Positions 53,470-64,000 of a stretch of 64,000 nucleotides of DNA are shown here, piece by piece. The position numbers and the translations under genes are program-made. Source of the stretch: Sorghum bicolor (lineage: Eukaryota > Streptophyta > Magnoliopsida > Poales > Poaceae); the NCBI RefSeq assembly GCF_000003195.3, contig NC_012878.2:13261104-13325103 (forward strand). Direction: 5' to 3'. The number at the start of each line of letters is the position of its first letter. The first letter of the stretch is position 1. The notes below the pieces were generated by a model that was not told the DNA's origin, searched no databases, and worked only from the letters and a program-made list of their open reading frames with translations.

Positions 53470-54249
53470 TGTAACACCCTAAATTTTGCTTCTTTGAAAA
53501 TAGAGCTAAAATAATTTATTTTGTATTTCTGTGCACATGAAAATATAGTAAAATGAAATTTTTCCATAAGTTAAAATTCATCATAGGGTTTAGCAACGTT
53601 GTTGTGCATACATGCTGGTACATATGTTTTATGTGATGTTCATTTGTTGCTCCTTTGTGTGTTGAGACTAAGCAAAGTTTTAAAAATTTTGTTTAGTAGA
53701 ACAATCCTCCTTGGTTAGTACATCTTTATCTTTATCTACAACCAAATTCCTTGTTTCTAAGCTTAAATTTTTATTAGAAGTTTCCTAAAATCTTTTCTTT
53801 GTCACTCAAATCACTTTTTTTAGTTGCTCGTTCATCAAGCACTCCCTACAAACTTTTCGGGAATTTTTCCAGCTTCTGTTCTCACTTTTCTATGAGCATG
53901 ATCTAATTTTTAGATGCTCCAAACAATCTTCCCATGAGCTACAAAAGCTTTATTCGGGTTCTCCATGTTCTATAATATCTCTGAGAATTTTTTCCAAATT
54001 TTCGGAGCTTTTAAAGTATTTTTCGTGGCTTAACTATTGCAGACTTTTCTACAATTATTTTATCCATGAAAATAATTAATTCCGAAAATAATAAACCTCT
54101 TTCTATTTTTCCAACGTCAAAGCCCATAATAAATCCCAAAGACCATGTATTTACTAAAGGTCTTTAATAATTAATTAGGCCAATTAGTAAAGATAAAGGT
54201 TGCAAATCAATTAGTACCATATCGTTAGTTGACGTGGAGGTGGGAAATT

Positions 54250-54312
<63 letters not shown>

Positions 54313-55947
54313 CAACCTCTTAGGCAAAGCACACAAAAAAAAACTACCATATAGAAGCCCCTAGTTTGGGAATTCATATTTTTGCTCCTTTCTCTACATA
54401 CTATCTCCAAGCCGCTGAAGAGCTTCACGTCAAGGAGCCCGTGGCGCTCCGTCAAGCTGCGTCGCATAAAGGAACTTGCTGTCCGTCGAGTCCAAGCCAG
54501 TCCACTCCCCATCCATTGAGATAGTCCTTGGTGAGCTCGTCAAGTCTACACTGGCTAGCCTTGCCGTGACACTTCTGTTCCAGTGGTGCCATGTCATCCG
54601 ACCCACAGCCAAGGTGAGCAAGCCTGTTGTAGCATCATATGTGCATCCTGCTCCAATTTCCGGTTGCTAGCTTCATTACGTCATGATCATGTCATGATGA
54701 TGCAGATGGATTTTGTTGCCGTTTTTCTTTAGAAAAACAAATCTAGAAATACGAAGAAAATACACTAGCTTGTTTGGGCCATATCTTCTTCGTTTTAACT
54801 CCGATTTTCGTGATCTTTACATCTGTGAGATCGTAGTGATGCGTAGAATCATTTTATAAACTTTTCATGCTGTTTTATATGAATGGTGTACTATTCTAAT
54901 TGTAGCTTTGTTTGCTTCGTGTTTGTTTGTCTCTGATTGTTTGTGTGTTGATGATCAATGATCGAGTCCAGTTGGAGAGCAATACTTCAGTGATCAAGAT
55001 CAGAGCCTTGGACAACTAGTAAGACCAACAGGATCAATAAGTGCATTTGGATTAAGGCAAGTATAACATTTGGATTTTATTTCTGTGACCATGATCCTGT
55101 GGCTAGATTAATGTTAAGTAATAAACGATAAAAGTTGACTTTTTAGCAACTTGATGATTTGTCTGTAAGTGATAACCGGGACAACAGTGCAACCATGAGG
55201 GCTATAATCGCTCTAGCTTTAGTTAAGTATGAGTAACTTTTCTAGCTCGTTAGCGGTTACCCATGTGCCGCAATTGGGGAATAGCAGACCGTGGATTCCT
55301 GCGGGTGGATCACATGGACTGACTAATGAAACCAAGCGGCCCTAACTTGTTAGACGAACCCTTGAAAGACTTCATAGTGATCTCTGCCGACCTTCCTTGG
55401 TAGTGGGCTAAGAGGCTGATCACCTCGGGCGAACGGGTAAATCATGACTCATGGGTAAAGATGTACAACCTCTGCAGAGTGTTTAAAACTGGTATACTAG
55501 CCGTGCTCACGGTCATGAGTGGCCTTGGGGATTCTTGCATTAAGGGTGATGATTCTTATTGTGTTAAAATACTCATTATTTATTGTTTAATGCTTTACAT
55601 TATTTATGTCACATTGATCATGAGATTGTGGGAGCTATACAATCTAGTTGCTATACTTGTTGAGTTCAACATAGACTCACTCGTGCTATTTCCCCCAATA
55701 CCTCAAGAGTGTTTTAGGCTTGTGATCAACCAGTTAGTTGGACCCTATAGAGAGAGGTTAATACCCGAAGTTTGGAGTGGTCTATCCACTGTTTGCTATT
55801 AAAGGTTATCTCCTTTATATTATGTACGTATTGTATTTATGCATTGTCTTTTGATATTACCCCTTATTTGTAGCTATATGTGGGATTTGACTTCTAAAAC
55901 TCACATATGGTGCATATCTGATTTTGTCCTTAAAATTGGGTATTACA
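53470..55947 (+). repeat. Long LTR of a Del/Tekay-like chromovirus (Z2)
   Basis: Begins tgtaacaccctaaatt and ends gggtattaca (2478 bp). It is followed by a primer binding site tggtatcaaagc at 55951-55962. Long LTRs with these ends are typical of Del/Tekay Ty3/gypsy elements. It contains a CT/AT microsatellite at 54251-54309. It is the 5' LTR, because the primer site follows. Confidence 0.8.
54251..54309. repeat. Microsatellite (CT)n(AT)n
   Basis: About nine CT units run into about twenty AT units. A repeat-encoded open frame on - over it is not a gene. Confidence 0.95.
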
Positions 55948-58453
55948 AAGTGGTATCAAAGCAATGCTGACTTTAGGACGCAAGCCTAGTTAGAAATTGG
56001 CCATCTTAAGGTTTGAAATTGTTATATCACCCTTGCTCTATAAACCTTGGTGTTTTCCTCTATACTATATGTCTACCCTTACTATTTCTCTCTACCTTGT
56101 TGCTTATTTTAAAAGTATACTTGTTCTCAGCTTTAAAATCTTCTTTTGCCACCTGCTTACGTAGTTGAAAGAGAATTTTAGGATCTCTACCCTTACTATG
56201 AAGAGAACGATAGTATCACAAGTTGAGTGAAGTGTGAACCTTCAATGCTTATTGGTTTGTTATTATGTTTATGCTTGTTTTTGGATCTTTATAATGTGTG
56301 CAATGATTTTTTGGGGTTTCTCCACAATATCATTTAGTTTATAGGCCTAAGGCATAAGGAGTAATGACATAAGTAGTTGGGGTTGGTTATATCATGTTTA
56401 TATCCCTTGCTGACTTCTGGAGCAGTCTCCAATGATTCTGGTGTACCTCAAGTTTTGATTGTGCAAAGTCTATCAACTTTTTCTGGGAACAACTAGACTT
56501 CAAGATCTTTCTCTGAACGGAAGAATCACCCTGATAGCTATTATGGGCTGGAAGTTACAAAAATCACAAGATGATACAGATGTGCTGTCAAGAATCTGAA
56601 CCAGTTTCGGGTACTTGCTGTTTGAGACAAATATAACTATAGAATTTGGAAAAGTGTTGTATAGAAAAGTTATGGACAATTTGTTAAACTTTCCAACGGT
56701 ATAAGCTGGAACCTATTTGGAAAAGTAGAACCTGAGATATGATATTTACAATTGGATATTTCTGTTCTGTTTCACAATCTGAATAGATCTGGTATTTCCT
56801 ATTTTCAGATAACCTAACTTCAGAACCTGGGAAAAAGTTGTATACAAAAGTTGTAGAGGATTTCCTAAGATTTTCAAAAATATATGGATTATCTCTAGAT
56901 GAGTTAAGTAGCTCGAGATATAACTTCTGGAATTTACTGCACCTTTGCTGAGACATTGTCAGGATAGATTTTAAGTTTGGCTATTTTACCTAAGCTTAAA
57001 CGCCGAACCTAAGGAGGTTTTCTACATGGAAGTTGTAGGGAAATTCATAAGCTTTCTAACGGTATAAGCTACAACTCTATTGGATTAACAGAATAAGAGT
57101 TATATGTATTTTACTACGCTTGTGTTTCCATATCACGAGAAAATTTCAAGATACCTGTTTGTTCTCTTGCACATAAGTTCTTTGGGATGTCAGAAGTTCT
57201 CAATGTTAGTTAACTTATCTGGAAAACATGCAAGCTACCTTTCTGGTGTCCCCTAGTTGACTTTTCTTAAGGGGATAGCCTAATTAAAGGAGTTACAATG
57301 AGAAGGATTGGCTAATGTTGGATCATATGTAAGGATCACAAGTGTTCGGTAAATTTAGTTTTGTTTCAAGATATCATCTCATTTAGAGAATATTAATGGA
57401 GGTATATGTCATTGCTGATGCTCATGGATTAAGAGTTGTGTATGGGGATCAGATGACACCAAAGTCTACGAAGTTATATATACCATATGAGAGTGAAACA
57501 ACTTGATTGTGATAAAGGTACCAATAGATGGAACTCAGTGAAGAAACCAACCTTGGATTAAGAGACTTGGTACAATCAATTTAAAAGACTATGATGTGTT
57601 GCGTCCAAAAAGGATAGGAGAATTAGTCCCTACCGTCCCCCAATCAATCTCGTCTTAAGGGGGGTAGTACCTTGATATAATTGGATGATGCATATTTAAT
57701 CTATCTTGAAGTGATAATTGTCTTCTGAGAAATTCTATGGTTATGATCAACTATCCTTGCTGAGTTACTGACATTGGTCACTTGATGACACGGAGTGTAG
57801 TGTCTCATGGATCCGAAGCACAATATGACACCTCTCATGGATATGTGGGAAGAGTATGATCATCTTGCCTTTGAAGAAGAATGTTATGAGTATGACAAAG
57901 CTGAGTGTTATCAAAATAACAATACAGAAGAGTAAGTTGACATTGAATCAAATCAGAATCCACAACGACGGAAGCGAAAAAGGAAAAGTCGTAAGAAGTC
58001 TGCTCACAGAAGTAAAGTGCAGCGAAACTATATTAATGGAAGACTAAGCAATGTGGATAGGAATAACATTCAAGGAGCCACCAAAGTGGTGGGAGGCTAT
58101 ATCCGAGTGGACTCAGCGCTAGTTTCTGCTCTATTCGACCCAAGTGCTTCGCATTCTTTCATCTCCGTTGACTTGGTAAAGACGATCGAGAGAGTGAAGT
58201 GTCCAACGAGGAAGCCTTTGTTAGTTCAAACCACATTGGAGAGATACAGGAAGATTAGGTTTGCTCGAATATCAATCTGGTAATAAGCAAAGAAAACTTC
58301 ACTATAAACCTCATTGTGCTAGAGTCACTCGACATTCCCTTGGTTCTTGGCAATGGATGGTTATGTGCACACAAAGGAGTGATTCGTGCTACCCAGTGGA
58401 AAATTTTCTTAACCGCACCATCAGGAAATAGAATTGAGTATCAAGGTGGTCCA
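55948..58453 (+). mobile_element. Internal region of the chromovirus, decayed gag-pro part
   Basis: Follows the primer site. gag cannot be read as a frame. 56635-57150 carries about three diverged units of roughly 185 bp (recurring agttgta, tttccaacggtataagct strings). From 57856 short frames appear, and 58017-58283 encodes a protease-like segment. Cut at 58453 by the LTR of element W; the remainder of pol would lie beyond the window. Confidence 0.65.
58017..58440 (+). pseudogene. Chromovirus protease remnant
   Basis: The frame at 58017-58283 contains GGYIRVDSALVSALFDPSAS followed by HSFISVDL, the region around a retropepsin active site. The usual D-S/T-G triad reads D-P-S, so the catalytic motif is lost. 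After a frameshift near 58260 the homology continues to about 58440 (IPLVLGNGWL, then HKGVI). Non-functional. Confidence 0.7.
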
Positions 58454-59684
58454 TGTTGATATTTGGTAACGCAATAAGGAAATGATCCGCAAGCGCACGG
58501 ATATCGGTGAGCATTTCACCCAGGAGGCTTTCCAGAGTATCGTATTTATATTTTTACCACTGGGAGAAAGAGTGCATCTGACTAACCAAATCTATTGCTA
58601 CTATCCCTTTAGGCTACAAAGAATGTTTCTCGATGTGAGTGATGTATAGAGAAGACTGCAACCGTAGTCTGGTCCTAACCTTGGTAAGGATGATCTACTG
58701 TTCTATTGGGGAAGCTTACGGAATCTAGACACCACAAAGGATGTTCGACCCGCACATATAAACCCTACCCGTCCTGCTAACAAGATATGGAATACAAAGG
58801 TAACTCAGAAATGTCACGTTCCTCGCTACTACCACGGTCCAGCTAGTCAGGGGATATCTATGAGTACCCTAGCCTAAACACCACGTTTACGCTAGCAATG
58901 ATTACTCTAATACTCAACCGGAAGAGGATTAAAGTAAACTCATAAACCAAAGAACAATAAAACAAGAACTTACTAGAATTAGAAGTCGAATTACTGAAGA
59001 ATCTTAGAAGCAGGCCTCGGGTTAGGAGACTTGATCCCGCAGGTACAACTCGGAGTAGACACCGACAGGCCAGCCTTCCTCCAATCTACACCTCCACTCT
59101 ATCTCCCTCAATCTAGTAGAAACTAGAAGATCTATTTCTACTTTACATTGGATGCTAAGCCTAAAAAGAAATATTATTTAGAGAAGAGGTTTTCCTTCGA
59201 GGGCACCCCTCAACTCTATGATAACTTATTGTCTTCTCCAGGGGCCAGGGGGGTCTCCTTATATAGTCCTCCTCCTCTATGCGTTTTTGGGTCGGTAGGC
59301 GATGTGGTACTACGTTATCCTTGATCCTGTAGGTCGGTGGAACATTGTGTGCGAAGAGAGTCCCGAACAGAGTCCAGGACAGGGCGGGCGCCCAGGGAAA
59401 GAGGGTGGGCGCCCTGGGCCTGGCCCCTTTCGGCCTCTACTTTCTTCCCGTGGCTTCTGGAGTCTTCTAGATGGTAGAAAATTGCACGGTGCGTTGATAT
59501 CTCTATGTAATCCCGACATGTGGGCCTTTCTTCCTTATTTCCTAATAACCCCCTGCAGAAATAGACAAACACCAAAACTCGTGGAATTCTATCAGATAAA
59601 ACCCTAAGTCTAGGTGTTGGTTGCATTTGGATCCTTTTCTTTATTTATTTGATGATTATATTTGGTACTTAAGGACCGTCAACA
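58454..59684 (-). repeat. LTR of gypsy-like element W, - orientation
   Basis: On - it starts TGTTGACGGTCCTTAAG (59684) and ends ACCAAATATCAACA (58454), 1231 bp. Next to it at 59685-59700 is the complement of a polypurine tract (gtaagcttgggggagt on -), so this is the 3' LTR and the element extends right past the window. A - strand TATA-like actatataagg is near 59258-59268. It inserted into the chromovirus at 58453/58454. Confidence 0.8.
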
Positions 59685-62600
59685 ACTCCCCCAAGCTTAC
59701 CTCTTGCTCATCCCTGAGCAAGGATGAACTCAAGAGTTTCTGCAGTGGTTTTATGCCTTAAAAGTACACACGCATTCAAACAAGATCTCATCTCTGAGTT
59801 AGAATAAACTGTTAAGACTTAAAACTTACTCATTTTACCTTTCACCATGGGGCTTGTAACCGTCACTTGTATCTTGAGCAGTTAAAAGATAGAACGGTCA
59901 AGTCAAGCGCCATGTTTCTTATTCTTGATCAGCTATAGCTCTGGAGTTTTTTTTGCAGATTTTCAAATAAAACTCAGAGATTCCTTATATGATTCTCTCA
60001 AATCTCTCTTTTGTGGTATTTATGGATCCTTACCAAGGCAGTAATGGTATATGCCTTCTCTCAAAGTATGTGGTATTTTTAGTATGAGGCATAGTGACAT
60101 TGCCTTCTCTCTCACCCTACTCTAATAAGGTTTTGATATCTGGAGCTTATAGGTGGGAGACAGCTAATACATACTTACAAGACATTTATTGCATAGTCAA
60201 ACCATGGATCCAGAGAAACAAGTCAATAAGTCAAATCAAGATGTGCATGTGTGGCAAATGAATGGTGTATGGTGATGATGGTGATAACAATGGTGAAAGT
60301 CTAATTCTATTTTTTTTTGCTTTTTTAAGGGGATACATACCTTTCTTGCACTTTGAAGCTTTTTAGGAGAATGAGATGCTCTATATTTTATTTTTCTTTC
60401 CTCTCAAGTGGGTATCTTGTACCCCTAATTCTACTGTCGGACACTTGTCTATTTTTACCTCTCGTCTCACTTTTCTTTTCTTCGAGGTTCCGGGCACTTG
60501 CCCCTTTTTATTTCCTCGTATATTATTTATATTTTTTTTCTTTTCTTTTTTTTAGAGCACTCATCTCCTGAAATAATGTAGCAAGTGGTAGTAACCAAAA
60601 TAACTAGAGCATTTATTTCACAGGGAATAACAGGGATAGGAAAATGTTTTTGGCTATTCTCTCCCGGATTAGGAGTAGAATAATTTTGGGTGAAACTGGA
60701 GATGGAAATGAGTGGATATATGTGGATGGTACTTTCGGAGTAGAAGTAGCATATATGAGTGAACGTGCAAGTGAATCTTGATTTTAACCACATGACAAGC
60801 TCCTAAGGGTCTACACAGCTTGACCACACTCAATGCTCATAAGCAGTAAAAAGTAAATATATGGTTCATAGTCTAATAAGCATGTATATGTGGCTATGGT
60901 AGGATTTTAAACTCTCATCGTACAGGAACTCATCATGTGTTATTTTAAAGATTTTCAAAGATAAAATTCTCCAGAATTCTAGCATCTCTAGAAACAGATA
61001 AACAGCAGCTCAACCTTCCCATATCATATCCGTTAACGACTTAGACTTTAGATCAAGTATTCTTCCCACAAGTTCAGGTTTAGAACAAATCTTAATTCAT
61101 AACAGTTATTTCTAAACTTGAGAGAGATTTCAATTTTAAGAACTAGTCATGGCAGAGCAACTATTCATTATTTCCACGTGAGAGCTTATCATGAGGGTTC
61201 ATAGCAAACTTTATTTATTTATTTATTTAGCAAACTAAGCAAAGATATATAAAAGCACAAAATCTTTATTTGGGTTTTCATGATTATGCATCTTTTATTA
61301 TTTGAGTATAAATGCGAGTAGCAACACTTAGCTGGATAAATGGGGGTGCTCTCCCCCAAGCTGGATTTTGACATAATTTCTTCTGATGTAGCTAGCAGGG
61401 GTGGAGGTGTATTTGAAAGTCGGCAGCACCCTGACAGCGATTAGGATGTCCTCCGTCTGCTAGTCTTCTTTGATCCTTGAATTTTGTGGAGCTCAAATAG
61501 ACAACAAAGCTTTGTGGAACTGGTTAAGTGTTAGCATAAATATCTAGCCTTTATCATGTCGAGTCTCCTCAATAAATATTACTTATTTAGCAGGATCATG
61601 CACTTATTATTTTTATATTTTTATTGTAAGATAAAAACTTATTTATTTTATTTTTATGCCACCACAGTGAATGTACTTATGAGTTTTATTCCATGAGCAT
61701 ACTCACATGGGGCTTACTATTTTTTTAACATTTTTGTTTACTTTTCAAGATAGCATGAACCTGATTATCTAAGCAAACTATAGAATGGAAAAGGATAACT
61801 TCCATGTTTACCTCTTGGCAAGGTGTTCGGTATTTTTAAGTCCTCCGAACGGGACTCTCCGTTTTCTCAGTCGTCCTGGGATTCGCTGGCTGGCGTAGTC
61901 GGTGGTTCCGGCGGCGTCTCCTCTTCATGTATAACTATCTTCTCTCTCCACACCTAACTCGGTGCTACGGTCTCCTCAGGACAGTTCTGTTCAAACTATA
62001 TGTCTTCAAACCTTATCACTTCTCCTTCGTAGTCTACCCATCTGTCCTTGATGATTTGCCTCCTCTGGTTGCGGTTGCGTTGTCTTCTTCTTGTCCTGAC
62101 CTGCTTAGAGTCTTCAACTATATAGTTAGGGTCAGTAAAATAGCGGTGTACCTTCTCAGAGGGGAAGTACACGTGGACTTCTCCGATTCCAATGTAGATG
62201 ATAACTTTGATAGTGTTGAGGAATGGTCTTCCAAGGATGATGGGTGGATCGTACTCGTCTTCTCCCATGTCAATGACCTGAAAATCGTCTAGAGCTGAAT
62301 GTATCTTGGTTGTAGGAGCATGGTTCCATGCAGGAGCTGATAAGTGACTGCGGCCATTATGTTGTCGTTAGATCCGGTGTCGTAGAGTGTCTTCTGAAAA
62401 GAGTATCCATTGATTGTGCATTCGATGCTTGGAACACCAGGGTCGTCCTTCTTGATCAGGAAAGGTGACTTGAGTCGACGATCTTGACCTCCTCCGACAA
62501 GGATCCAAAGTTTTAAATCTTCAGGACAAGACTTCTCACTGTCTTCATCCTTTAGGTGCATCATTTGATTAGGTGTGGACCTTGACATCCGCACCTCTTG

Positions 62601-64000
62601 ATACGGTGTCACCTCTGTTCTTTGTTTGTCCAGCAGTTCGAAGTGCGGTGTTGGCAATATCCTGCTCAGTGTGTTTGTGCTCGTAGATCTAGGTCCTTCA
62701 CTTGGTGGAGTCTAGGAGTTGTAAAACTCCTTCAGGTTTTGCTCGAAGTGTACCTGCTCATAGAGACAAGGCAGAGATCAAGTGCATGGGCCCTGTTGGT
62801 GGAAAACACCAACAGAACCAAAAGTGTATTTGTTCTTCTCTAACCTTAAGCATAGTGAGCAAGACAAAGTTGATGGATAATAAGATCATGAGTGTAGTAT
62901 TTAAAACATTTATCAGATCAGATGGCTTAAACTAATGGAAAGATAATCTATCTATATATATATATTTTGTTTATATCTTCCAAAGATTGAATGTGCAACA
63001 TATTAGCTTATATGATTAGGAGCGTGGGATCACGAAGGTAGTACTAAGAACATAGAGTAAAGGACTAAACATGCTGAATCAGTTGGGTTGGTTAATTTGG
63101 AGCTACAAATCATACATGTTTGTCTCTTTATTTATGTGAATGTTAGAACCAAGGAGAAGCTTATAAAAGCAATAGTCAAGTACCTTAAGATGTTACCTTA
63201 CTTGAAGAGTGATGGTATAGTATCACCTTGTGGAAGCTTTCCTTTCTTAGCGGTTGTGCTTCGTGTTTGTGGCACCCTCCATGAATCATCTCTTATGACC
63301 TACGTCTTTCTTGTGCAAATTGTTAAACTTCATGTGTCACTTTCTTCATTGAGTTTGTATCTCAGGACTTCCCAAGTTGATTTTGAAAGTTTTCCTGCAG
63401 GGGTTAGTCCGACAAAATATACCAATATCTACTCAAGCAGTTTTTAGTTCAGTAACCAAACTAGACTCCATGTCTAATCAGATTAAGGAAGGCTCTTTAA
63501 CCTAAGCACCATGCTTAATTTAAATGCCAATGGAAGTATGTTGAGTACTTCCAAACCAACACTTGCTAGTAAATAGATAAAGGTAGCATGACAGCATTTA
63601 TAGAGATCTACTCAAGTGGAGATGAAGTAGTGTGATTAGTACTTAACAAATTGAGCATCTCTCAAAGGTAGGGACAACCAACATAGCAACATGGCAAAGG
63701 ATGTTTTTATGTCAAGTTCTCCCCCAAACTTGAATTTTGTGAAATTCAAGTTTGGATGAATTTAATTCAATGTTGTATGATGGTTGGTTGGACATAACTT
63801 GTGCTTGTCATTCATCCGATCTTCTTGCTCCAATCCTGGAAAGGTTAGTGACAAGAATACCCGAAGGAATATTTCTACAATTATCTCAATATGCTCAATA
63901 CACGAGGCAATGATGCAAATTCATGTTACGATCTGATAAGTGCTTGTTTAAGGACGCTAAGCTTATCCTTGGGAAACCATCAAATTATGTCGGCGAAGTG
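59685..64000 (-). mobile_element. Internal region of element W (5' end outside window)
   Basis: Between the polypurine tract (59685-59700) and the protease (61996-62657) only about 2.3 kb of non-coding sequence is present, so RT, RNase H and integrase are missing and this is a deletion derivative. Polypurine-like ctcccccaagc motifs also occur at about 61349-61360 and 63720-63730. The 62770-62825 block matches element Y (48855-48905). Beyond 62700 no convincing gag frame could be read; the open frame at 63088-63447 on + is unsupported. Confidence 0.65.
61996..62657 (-). pseudogene. Element W: retropepsin-like domain in two frames
   Basis: On - the first part (62289-62657) encodes PSIECTINGYSFQKTLYDTGSNDNIM: the active-site string YDTGSNDNIM is intact near residues 91-100. 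The second part (61996-62268) encodes MGEDEYDPPIILGRPFLNT, with the ILGRPFL flap-partner motif, then a basic tail. A frameshift/stop lies at about 62270-62292, and the spacing between the two motifs is shorter than usual for this family, pointing to an internal deletion. Family: gypsy (Athila/Tat-like) proteases of grasses. Confidence 0.75.

Noticed and set aside
54267..54512. 81 aa frame on - ending in repeated Ile-Tyr
   Set aside because: Produced by the AT microsatellite.
63088..63447. 119 aa frame on +
   Set aside because: Opposite to the element's polarity, no recognisable domain; likely chance.

Overview
This is plant nuclear DNA, most likely from a grass. Three things suggest that. 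The two host genes have interrupted, spliceosomal structures with plant-type products: a PEX4-like E2 enzyme and a ROP/RAC GTPase with a C-terminal cysteine box. The intergenic space is packed with nested LTR retrotransposons, L1-type LINEs, a Cassandra TRIM and many MITEs. Some MITEs (for example the 'gggccttgtttagtt' type near 40.3 kb) are, from memory, very common in panicoid grasses such as sorghum and sugarcane. The genus cannot be fixed by reading alone.

Layout. 1-8556: the 3' part of a Ty3/gypsy element of the Tat lineage (protease, RT, two RNase H domains and integrase on +), then a convergent, intron-containing antisense gene for a plant-mobile-domain protein with its own TATA box, then the 3' LTR. 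8557-11840: remnants carrying a complete 2.4 kb solo LTR with a CCTGC target duplication. 11841-22764: a second, 5'-truncated copy of the same Tat family, split by a 7.46 kb L1-type LINE with a perfect 17 bp target duplication. 22765-24545: a second copy of the 2.4 kb LTR family.

25190-39960 is the gene island. PEX4 (+, five coding exons, 157 aa, intact) and a ROP/RAC GTPase (-, eight coding exons, 216 aa, intact) point tail to tail. Their introns hold several LINE fragments, MITEs, a block that looks like captured gene sequence, and an 801 bp Mutator-type element with long TIRs and a 9 bp target duplication. 40000-43300 is MITE-rich intergenic DNA, including a roughly 0.6 kb foldback inside a Harbinger-like element.

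43323-64000 is a pile of LTR elements: a fragment of the 2.4 kb LTR family; a Cassandra TRIM whose LTRs carry 5S rRNA-derived sequence and whose internal domain holds a solo copia-like LTR (TSD GCACA); a family of gypsy-like elements in both orientations, mostly non-coding; and a Del/Tekay-like chromovirus LTR of 2.48 kb with a tRNA-Met primer site. The insertion order can be read from the interruptions: the gypsy LTR at 52116 is cut by the 53470 element, which is cut by the element whose LTR begins at 58454.

The least ordinary item is the antisense gene inside the Tat element. It occurs in two copies with conserved TATA box, intron positions and exon lengths, and each copy carries different stop codons. 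No CRISPR arrays, operons or bacterial features are present, and I identified no tRNA gene.
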